Shown one piece after another: positions 56,884 to 64,000 of a stretch of 64,000 bases of DNA (position 1 is its first letter; every line of letters starts with the position of its first letter). Where the stretch lies: NCBI GenBank assembly GCA_963783195.1, contig CAWAMV010000004.1:2542001-2606000 (forward strand). The letters run 5' to 3'. A model generated the notes under the pieces. That model had not been told where the DNA came from and did not search any database. It saw only the letters and a program-made list of their open reading frames with translations. The DNA comes from Croceibacterium_B sp963783195 (GTDB lineage Bacteria; Pseudomonadota; Alphaproteobacteria; Sphingomonadales; Sphingomonadaceae). A program made the position numbers and the translations under genes.

Positions 56884-57726
56884 GCTCAGGACCCATTAAA
56901 GGGATTCCCAAGGGCTCGATCATCTGATTCAATGGCAGCGCTGAGGAGGCGTTGCCATGAGTGATCTGATCTGGTTGTCGGAGGCGCAGATGCGCCGGAT
57001 CGAGCCGTATTTTCCGCTGTCGCATGGGGTGCCGCGGGTCGATGATCGCCGGATCATCAGCGGGATCATCTTCGTGATCAGGAACGGGTTGCGCTGGCGA
57101 GATGCGCCGCGCGAGTATGGTCCGCACAAGACGATCTACAACCGGTTCATCCGCTGGAGCCGGATGGGCGTGTTCAACAAGATCTTTGCCGCACTGGCTG
57201 CGAAGGGTGGCAAGCCGGATCAGCTGATGATCGATGCCACGCATCTCAAGGCTCACCGAACGGCGGCCAGCCTCTTAAAAAAGGGGCTCTTCCCAGACGT
57301 ATCGGACGCACCAAAGGCGGCCTGAACTCCAAGCTTCATGCGGTCTGCGATGGCCAGGGGCGGCCTCTGGTCATGCTGCTCAGCGAAGGCCAGATGAGCG
57401 ACTTCAAGGGTGCTGCGCTGATGATCGACGCGCTCCCAAGGCCAAGGCACTGCTCGGCGACAAGGGCTATGATGCCGACTGGTTCCGCGCCGCTCTGGCC
57501 GATCGCGGGATCACCGCCTGCATCCCTTCAAAAGCCAATCGAAAGCTGCAGATCCCGCACGATCCCATACTCTATCGCCAGCGCCACAGGGTCGAGAACA
57601 TGTTCGGCAAACTCAAGGACTGGCGCCGCATCCACACCCGCTACGACCGCTGCGCCCACACCTTCATGTCCGCCATCTGCATCGCCGCAACCGTCATCTT
57701 CTGGCTCGATCAATGAGTCCTGAGCC
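56883..57726 (+). mobile_element. IS5-family (IS427-like) insertion sequence
   Basis: The terminal repeats are GGCTCAGGACCCATT (56883-56897) and its near-complement ending at 57726 (one mismatch). The element is 844 bp and is flanked on both sides by TA, consistent with a 2-bp target duplication. A single transposase region fills it. Confidence 0.85.
56957..57716 (+). pseudogene. IS5-family transposase with programmed shift and an extra deletion
   Basis: The first frame (MSDLIWLSEAQMRRIEPYFP, RNGLRWRDAPREYG) continues into the second after a -1 slip at AAAAAAG (57277-57283), giving RRIGRTKGGLNSKLHAVCDG. This is the known strategy of the IS427 group. A further one-base loss near 57437 (CTCCCAAGG) breaks KAKALLGDKGYDADWFRAAL from the preceding part. 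If that loss is real, the transposase is inactive. Confidence 0.8.
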
Positions 57727-57769
57727 TAGCGCCCACGTTAGCCGCAGGCTCCGGAAAGGGAGAATACGC

Positions 57770-58841
57770 ATGGTGATGATGAAAGCCGCAATATTCGTTG
57801 AGCCAGGACGCATCGTACTTGACGAAAAGCGGTGCCCGACGTCGGACCACTCGATGCGCTGATCCGCGTAACCACCACGACCATCTGCGGTACCGACATA
57901 CATATCCTCAAGGGCGAATATCCCATCGAACGGGGATTGACGGTGGGCCACGAACCGGTAGGGATCATCGAGAAACTTGGCTCGGCCGTTCCCGGTTATA
58001 GCGAGGGTCAACGCGTAATCGCAGGGGCAATTACGCCCTCGGGCACGTCTTACGCCTCGCTTTGCGGCTTTCATTCGCAATGCGGCGGACAGCAAGGCGC
58101 CGGGTGGAAGGCAATGGGTGGCTGGCGATTTGGCAATACGATCGATGGCGCCCAAGCGGAATATCTGCTCGTGCCCGACGCGATGGCCAACCTTTCGCCC
58201 GTGCCTGACGGTCTGACCGACGAACAGGTGCTGATGTGTCCTGACATCATGTCGACTGGATTCAGCGGCGCGGAATCGGGCCGTATCCGTATCGGCGATA
58301 GCGTCGCTGTTTTTGCGCAAGGGCCGATCGGCCTTTGCGCAACGGCCGGGCGCACGCATGATGGGCGCGACAACAATCATCGCGGTCGAGAGCGTTGCAG
58401 CCCGCATCGAGATGGCCAGGACGATGGGCGCAACACATATCGTCGATTTCTCCAAGGAGGACCCGGTCGACGAAATCCGGCGAATAACGGAAGGGCGCGG
58501 CGTCGACGTCGCGATCGAGGCGTTGGGCACACAGGGAACATTTGAAAGTGCTCTCCGGGTCCTTCGACCAGGCGGAACGCTATCTTCGCTGGGCGTCTAT
58601 TCGAGTGATCTGAAGATACCACTCGATGCCTTTTCGGCCGGTTTGGCGACAATCGGATCGTCACCACTCTGTGTCCTGGCGGCAAAGAGCGGATGCGGCG
58701 GTTGATGGAGGTGATCGCCACTGGGCGCATTGATACGCGGCCACTGGTCACGCACCGTTTCTCGCTGGACGACATAGTGGAGGCCTACGATCTTTTTCCC
58801 ATCAGCGCGACGGCGTGCTGAAGGTCGCTATCAGGCCGTAG
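57770..58841 (+). pseudogene. Zinc-dependent alcohol dehydrogenase, frameshifted
   Basis: From ATG 57770 (GGAAAGGGAG) a medium-chain dehydrogenase can be followed through four frames: MKAAIFVEPGRIVLDEK, ICGTDIHILKGEYP, GLTVGHEPVGIIEKLG (catalytic zinc ligands), FAQGPIGLCA (cofactor loop, GPIG), VDVAIEALGTQGTFESALRV, and RPLVTHRFSLDDIVEAYDLF. Missing bases near 57829, 58345, 58625 and in the T-run near 58797 break it. The end is TAG 58839-58841. Confidence 0.75.
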
Positions 58842-58956
58842 TTATTTAAGCACGGCCCAGCAGGCGATAGATCCGGTCTCGTGCTCCATGCGCTCTCGGA
58901 GTGCATAAGAAAGCAGTCTGTTTCTTCCGTTCGGGGCCAAATGTTCTGGTCGCAAG

Positions 58957-59791
<835 letters not shown>

Positions 59792-60018
59792 ATTGGTCCG
59801 ATTGCTGGCAGTCTGCTTTTGGCGGGCAAAGTTCAGAAAACCGCTATTCCGGTTTCGTCCGCTTCCCCCACATTATCAGGCGACCGGAAGATGCCCGGAG
59901 GTCGCGCGCTGCGGTCGGAACCCTGCCATTTTGCTAAGCGAAAACCGGATTATGTGTCGCTCTGCGAATGCGGGCTAATCTCGCTCTAACTCCAGGATCG
60001 TAGCAAGAGAAGGCACGA

Positions 60019-60681
60019 TCACGTGGCGCAACGCATGACCACGGTGTCGATGACTTCCTGACGCCGCTTGCGGAGTTCATCGGGGGCGTGGGCGTCTATC
60101 CCGAAGACGTGGCCGAATGTGTAGGCGTTGGCGATGTAGTGGAAGCAGAGGGCGCTGATCGTCAGGTGGATCTGTAGAGGATCGAGGCGGGAGCGGAGAC
60201 TGCCGTCGCGTGAGCCGCGATCTAGAATTTCGCGCAAGGTGTCGAGTGCCAGTTCGCGTTGCTGGAAACTGTCCAGCCCGACGATGTTTTCGCCCCGGTT
60301 GATGTTCTCGGCCATGATGATGCGTACGATCTGCAGATGTGTGGCATGGACATCGAATGTTGCGCCCACGAGGCTGGCAAGCGCATCGAGCGGAGCGAGA
60401 GCGCTGTAGTCTGCCGCACCTTCGGCCAAGCGGAATTCGCGATAGGCCCGCTCGAGCACTGCCGAATAGAGGCCCTCTTTGCTGCCAAAGTGGTAGTAGA
60501 TCATGTGCTTGCTGGTGGCCGTACGGGCGGCAATTTCCTCGACCCGCGCGCCTGCGAGGCCCTTCTCCGCAAATTCTTCCGTCGCCGCCACGAGAAGATC
60601 CTCGCGCGTCGCTTTCGCATCCCGCTTGCGCCGTGGAGCGCCCGTCGCCTCAAGTCGGTCGGCGTTAGCTGCGTTCGACAT
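60019..60681 (-). CDS. TetR-family transcriptional regulator
   Basis: A 220-residue regulator. The N-terminal helix-turn-helix reads REDLLVAATEEFAEKGLAGARVEEIAARTATSKHMIYYHFGSKEGLY. The remaining helices form the ligand domain (LHLTISALCFHYIANAYTFGHVFG). ATG 60681 follows an AAAGGGA site; the frame stays open further upstream, but that part runs antisense through the transporter gene. It is divergent from the catabolic operon, which it probably represses. Confidence 0.92.
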   Translation of the reverse strand: MSNAANADRLEATGAPRRKRDAKATREDLLVAATEEFAEKGLAGARVEEIAARTATSKHMIYYHFGSKEGLYSAVLERAYREFRLAEGAADYSALAPLDALASLVGATFDVHATHLQIVRIIMAENINRGENIVGLDSFQQRELALDTLREILDRGSRDGSLRSRLDPLQIHLTISALCFHYIANAYTFGHVFGIDAHAPDELRKRRQEVIDTVVMRCAT

Positions 60682-60763
60682 CCCGATCCCTTTACCCGCT
60701 CGACTGGCGGTTAGCCAATGAGCACCGGTAATGGCAATAACATTCCAACCTGTCCGTTTGTTC

Positions 60764-60792
60764 TTGACCGGACCAAACGGTCCGTTTAATCG
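60764..60792 (+). promoter_or_regulatory. Promoter and TetR-type operator of the shikimate operon
   Basis: TTGACC (60764-60769) with TAATCG (60787-60792) 17 bases on is a plausible promoter. Overlapping its spacer and -10 is a perfect palindrome AAACGGTCCGTTT (60775-60787). A half-site TCCGTTTG lies at 60753-60760. Binding there would block transcription of the MFS gene. Confidence 0.6.
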
Positions 60793-60820
60793 CTGATCAT
60801 CGTCCGAAGAGACGCAGGGG

Positions 60821-62149
60821 ATGACTGAGCGGATGTCTGAAGCCAATCTTGTGGCTGAAACGATTGCCGACCAAGGGGAGCGCTGGCTGCCCCTGCAAGT
60901 GGCGACCGTGGGGCTGTGCTTTCTGCTCAACATGCTCGACGGCGCCGACCTTCTCGTGATGTCGTTCATCGCTCCTGTCCTGTCGGACGAATGGGGCGTT
61001 GCCCCAGAGAACCTTGGCATCATCTTCAGTGCCAGCCTTGCTGGCATGGCTGGTGGTTGCCTTTTCATCGCCCCGCTCGCGGACCGCTTCGGGCGTCGCC
61101 CGCTTATTCTCGCGGCGCTCGCCCTCGTTGCCGTCAGCATGCTCGCATCGTCGCGTGTCGATAACGTCGCGGCTCTGGTAGTGACACGGCTGTTTGTCGG
61201 CCTCGGGGTCGGCACGATCGGGGTCACGATGACGGCCATGGCAGCGGAGTTCGCCCCCGCTCGGCACCAGAATTTCGCCGTGGGCTTCGTCCAGGCGGGC
61301 TGGCCGCTCGGCTCGATCATCACCGCATTTGTGACGGTTGCCGTATTGCCGGAATTCGGCTGGCGCGGCGTCTTCATGATGGTGGGCGGGCTCAGTCTTG
61401 CCCTATTGCTCGTCGCACTGCTGGCGATGCCCGAATCCATCGATTTCCTCCTCCGGCGGCAGCCGGCAAGGGCGCTCGAGCGGGCGAACCGCCTGAAAGC
61501 GCGGCTCGGCCGCAGCGGCCTCGCAGCCCTGCCTCCAAGGCCCGCTCCAGGCGGCAAGGTTGGGGTGCTCCGCCTGTTCGACGACGGTCGGTCGCGTTCA
61601 GGCATCCTGCTGTGGGTTGCGGTGACGCTAGGCTATTTCGTGCTCTATTTCGTCATCAACTGGATTCCCGAGCTGACCACACGGGCGGGGCTGCCGATCG
61701 ACCAGGCAATCTACGCCGGGGCGACCTACAACTTTGGGGCGTTCGTCGGCACCAGCGCGATGGGCTGGCTCGCAGTCCGCTTTGACTTGCCGCGCGTGAT
61801 CGCGGTGTTCTTCTTCCTTTCGGCGGCAGCAATGCTGGTATTCGGAAATCTTTCGATGCCGCTCGCCCTCACGCTGCTCTCGGCGCTCGCGGTCGGGATT
61901 ACGGTCCAGGGGGGTTTCAACGGATTCTGGGCGCTGGCGGCTCGCTTCTATCCAACCGAACTGCGCAGCACAGGCATCGGCTGGGCGCTCGGCGTGGGAC
62001 GCATCGGCGCGGTGCTCGGCCCGATTGTTGGGGGCTACCTCGTAGCCGCCGACCTGCCCATCGGCACGATCTTCGCGATCTATGCCGTCCCGGCGATCTT
62101 GGCCGGGCTGATCGTGCTAGCTGTCAAACTGCCCGGGGCGAGTTCATGA
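60821..62149 (+). CDS. MFS transporter, aromatic acid:H+ symporter type
   Basis: A 442-residue, twelve-helix major facilitator. LNMLDGADLLVMSFIAPVL carries the AAHS-family acidic residue in helix 1, and ADRFGRRPLI is the loop 2-3 motif. RFYPTELRSTGIGWALGVGR is the second-half motif. The AAHS family (PcaK, and related quinate/shikimate carriers) takes up aromatic and hydroaromatic acids. Its stop overlaps the next ATG (ATGA). A start at 60833 is possible. Confidence 0.9.
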   Translation: MTERMSEANLVAETIADQGERWLPLQVATVGLCFLLNMLDGADLLVMSFIAPVLSDEWGVAPENLGIIFSASLAGMAGGCLFIAPLADRFGRRPLILAALALVAVSMLASSRVDNVAALVVTRLFVGLGVGTIGVTMTAMAAEFAPARHQNFAVGFVQAGWPLGSIITAFVTVAVLPEFGWRGVFMMVGGLSLALLLVALLAMPESIDFLLRRQPARALERANRLKARLGRSGLAALPPRPAPGGKVGVLRLFDDGRSRSGILLWVAVTLGYFVLYFVINWIPELTTRAGLPIDQAIYAGATYNFGAFVGTSAMGWLAVRFDLPRVIAVFFFLSAAAMLVFGNLSMPLALTLLSALAVGITVQGGFNGFWALAARFYPTELRSTGIGWALGVGRIGAVLGPIVGGYLVAADLPIGTIFAIYAVPAILAGLIVLAVKLPGASS

Positions 62150-63030
62150 CCGGCGGCCAGGTGATACGGGCCGGCCTTGTGGGCCGCGGCATCGGCGGGT
62201 CGGCCTCGCCGGCCATCCATGAGCGCGAAGCGCGCGCCCTGGGCCTGGAGCTGCACTACGATCTGGTCGATTTTGACCGGCTGAAACTGGAGGACGTCGA
62301 ACTCGCCGTCTGTCTCGACCGGCTGGCCGGGCAAGGCTTCACCGGGGTGAACGTCACGCATCCCTTCAAGCAGAAGGTTATGCCCCTTCTGGATACGATC
62401 GATCCGGAAGCCGAGGCCGTGGGCGCGGTCAATTGCGTGATCTTCGATGGCACCAAACTGCACGGCCTCAACTCTGACGTATCCGGCTTCGCGTTTCTGC
62501 TGGCCCACGAACTGGGTGACGCGCGTATCAGCTGCGTTGCACAGATCGGCGCCGGCGGAGCCGGGTCGGCGGCGGCCTTCGCGTTGCTCTCCGCCGGTGC
62601 TGGGGAAATTCGCCTCTATGACGCTCTGCACCAGCGCGCGCAGGGACTTGCCCAGCGTCTCGCGTCGTCCTTTCCCACTGCGAAAGTCGTCGTTGCCGCT
62701 AGGCCGGGCGATGCGATCGAGGGGGCGGATGGCATCGTGCAGACCACGCCTGTCGGAATGGAGGCGCATCCCGGCATGCCGTTCGACCCGGAACTGGTCG
62801 ACCGGGGGCAGTGGCTGGCCGACATCATCTACTTTCCGCGCGAGACCGAGCTGGTCCGGGCGGTCAAGGCAAGCGGCGTCCGCGCCGTCGGCGGTTCGGC
62901 GATGGTGGTGGGACAGGCGAGCGAACCGTTTCGCCGATTCACCGGCCACGAACCAGACCGCGAGCGGATGTTGATGAGCTTTCTCGCCTCCGACCGCGCC
63001 GCTTCCGCAAGCGAGGTCTCCGCGCGATGA
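62146..63030 (+). CDS. Shikimate/quinate dehydrogenase
   Basis: A 294-residue AroE-family enzyme. GIGGSASPAIHE binds shikimate, NVTHPFKQKVMPLLD holds the catalytic lysine, GAVNCVIF and GLNSDVSGF the substrate Asn and Asp, and GAGGAGSAAA the cofactor loop. In this operon the catabolic direction (shikimate or quinate to dehydro acid) is likely, not chorismate biosynthesis. Coupled to its neighbours by ATGA overlaps on both sides. Confidence 0.92.
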   Translation: MTGGQVIRAGLVGRGIGGSASPAIHEREARALGLELHYDLVDFDRLKLEDVELAVCLDRLAGQGFTGVNVTHPFKQKVMPLLDTIDPEAEAVGAVNCVIFDGTKLHGLNSDVSGFAFLLAHELGDARISCVAQIGAGGAGSAAAFALLSAGAGEIRLYDALHQRAQGLAQRLASSFPTAKVVVAARPGDAIEGADGIVQTTPVGMEAHPGMPFDPELVDRGQWLADIIYFPRETELVRAVKASGVRAVGGSAMVVGQASEPFRRFTGHEPDRERMLMSFLASDRAASASEVSAR

Positions 63031-64000
63031 AGACCTCCATCGCCACCGTGTCGCTCAGCGGCAGCCTGGTCGAGAAGCTCGAGGCGATTGCCCGCGCCGG
63101 CTACGACGGGGCCGAAGTGTTCGAAAACGATCTGCTCAGCGCACCGCAATCGGCTGCCGAGATCGGCCGGATCATGCGCGACCTCGGCCTCGTCTGCACC
63201 ATGTTCCAGCCGTTCCGCGATCTGGAAGGCATGCCGGGCGAGAAGCGCGGTGCGGCGCTTCGCAGGCTTGAGCGCAAGTTCGCGGTCATGGACGATCTTG
63301 GCACCGACCTTGTCCTCGCGTGCTCCAACTGCGCGCCGGACGCGCTCGGCGAGCGTGAAAGGCTGCTCGAGGACTTGGCGGCAGCGGCGGACCTCGCGGC
63401 GGCCGCCGGCAATCGAATAGGTTACGAGGCGCTGGCCTGGGGACGCCATGTCAGTGACCACCGCGACGCCTGGTCGCTCGTGCGCGATGTGGATCATCCA
63501 GCGCTTGGCCTCGTGCTGGACAGTTTCCATTCGCTCGCCCGGCGCATCCCGAATTCGAGCATCGGCGACATCCGTCCGGACAAGCTGTTCATCGTCCAGG
63601 TGGCCGACGCGCCCTCGCTCGAAATGGATCCGCTCAGCTGGAGCCGACACTTCCGCGCCATGCCGGGACAGGGCGACTTGCCGCTCGCGGAGTTCGCCGC
63701 CGCTATCGAGCGGATCGGCTATACGGGCTACTGGAGCCTGGAGATCTTCAACGACCGATTTCGCGCCGGCTCGACCAGCCAGGTCGCGACGGACGGGTAT
63801 CGTTCCCTGCGCCTGCTCGAGGACGAGACTGCGAGACTGCTGGGCGAGGCTTCTTCGATGCCGCCCAGGGTGGAGGTCTCGGGCGTCGAGTTCATCGAGA
63901 TTGCCGCAAGCCACCAGGAAGCCGAGGAGTTCGCGTCTGTTTTCGCGGCGCTCGGCTTCGTGCCCACGGCGCGCCATCGAAGCAAGGACGTGACCCGCTG
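63027..64000 (+). CDS. 3-dehydroshikimate dehydratase-like protein (QuiC type), incomplete
   Basis: From ATG 63027 the frame is open to the window end (324 codons). The N-terminal domain is a xylose-isomerase-like TIM barrel (MKTSIATVSLSGSLVEKLEA, GYEALAWGRHVSDH, LGLVLDSFHSLARR, WSLEIFNDRF) with metal-ligand Glu, Asp and Glu positions. From about residue 275 (VEVSGVEFIEIAA) a hydroxyphenylpyruvate-dioxygenase-like domain begins. This fusion converts 3-dehydroshikimate to protocatechuate. Confidence 0.85.
   Translation, partial: MKTSIATVSLSGSLVEKLEAIARAGYDGAEVFENDLLSAPQSAAEIGRIMRDLGLVCTMFQPFRDLEGMPGEKRGAALRRLERKFAVMDDLGTDLVLACSNCAPDALGERERLLEDLAAAADLAAAAGNRIGYEALAWGRHVSDHRDAWSLVRDVDHPALGLVLDSFHSLARRIPNSSIGDIRPDKLFIVQVADAPSLEMDPLSWSRHFRAMPGQGDLPLAEFAAAIERIGYTGYWSLEIFNDRFRAGSTSQVATDGYRSLRLLEDETARLLGEASSMPPRVEVSGVEFIEIAASHQEAEEFASVFAALGFVPTARHRSKDVTR

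Noticed and set aside
60019..61605. A 528-residue version of the TetR protein with a long N-terminal extension
   Set aside because: The extension is antisense to the MFS gene and low in complexity. The conserved TetR helix-turn-helix begins after the ATG at 60681.

Overview
This window is high-GC chromosomal DNA from an alphaproteobacterium, most probably a sphingomonad (Sphingomonadaceae/Erythrobacteraceae). That reading rests on gene content and order: a ctaC-ctaD-ctaB-small protein-ctaG-ctaE-DUF983-SURF1-thrC run, a pyrE-pdxJ-acpS-lepB run, the argH-lipoprotein-lysA block, and frequent 1-4 nt start/stop overlaps. No rRNA or species marker is present, so the genus is not determined.

Layout. 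1-27 kb is dense, intact housekeeping DNA. 410-9185 (minus) encodes an aa3-type cytochrome c oxidase with its heme O synthase and assembly factors, then threonine synthase and a methyltransferase. 9370-14872 (plus) covers pyrimidine and pyridoxal biosynthesis, ACP activation, signal peptidase I, an AI-2E-type permease, a DUF3089 hydrolase and RuvX. 14869-16889 (minus) is a cassette I cannot assign: a 53-residue peptide followed by two related proteins of unknown function. Then come a siroheme-synthase-like gene, lysA, a small lipoprotein and argH (minus), a TlpA thioredoxin and an intradiol-dioxygenase-like protein (plus), tRNA-Val, an amidohydrolase, an asparaginase, a winged-helix protein and purA.

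27-41 kb is an accessory stress and surface region: a frameshifted O-acetylhomoserine sulfhydrylase-type gene, a TIGR02588/TIGR02587 membrane pair, an HhH-GPD DNA glycosylase, a winged-helix/TPR regulator, a tautomerase, two cupins, an alternative oxidase, an 874-residue secreted G8/beta-helix protein that resembles animal CEMIP/TMEM2 hyaluronidases along its length, a secreted protein of unknown function and an FUSC-type membrane protein.

41.5-59.8 kb is a mosaic of mobile and decaying genes: IS6, IS3 and IS5 family elements, two broken RTX calcium-binding protein genes, a multiply frameshifted hybrid histidine kinase beside intact YfiR and TonB-receptor genes, and a stress/metal cluster (VIT remnant, universal stress protein, P-type ATPase, alcohol dehydrogenase, Acr3 remnant). 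Most of the broken genes differ from a readable protein by single-base indels. This could be true decay or assembly error.

60-64 kb is an intact shikimate/quinate-type catabolic operon: a divergent TetR regulator with a perfect 13-bp palindrome over the promoter, an aromatic-acid MFS transporter, a shikimate/quinate dehydrogenase and a 3-dehydroshikimate dehydratase-like gene that runs off the window end.
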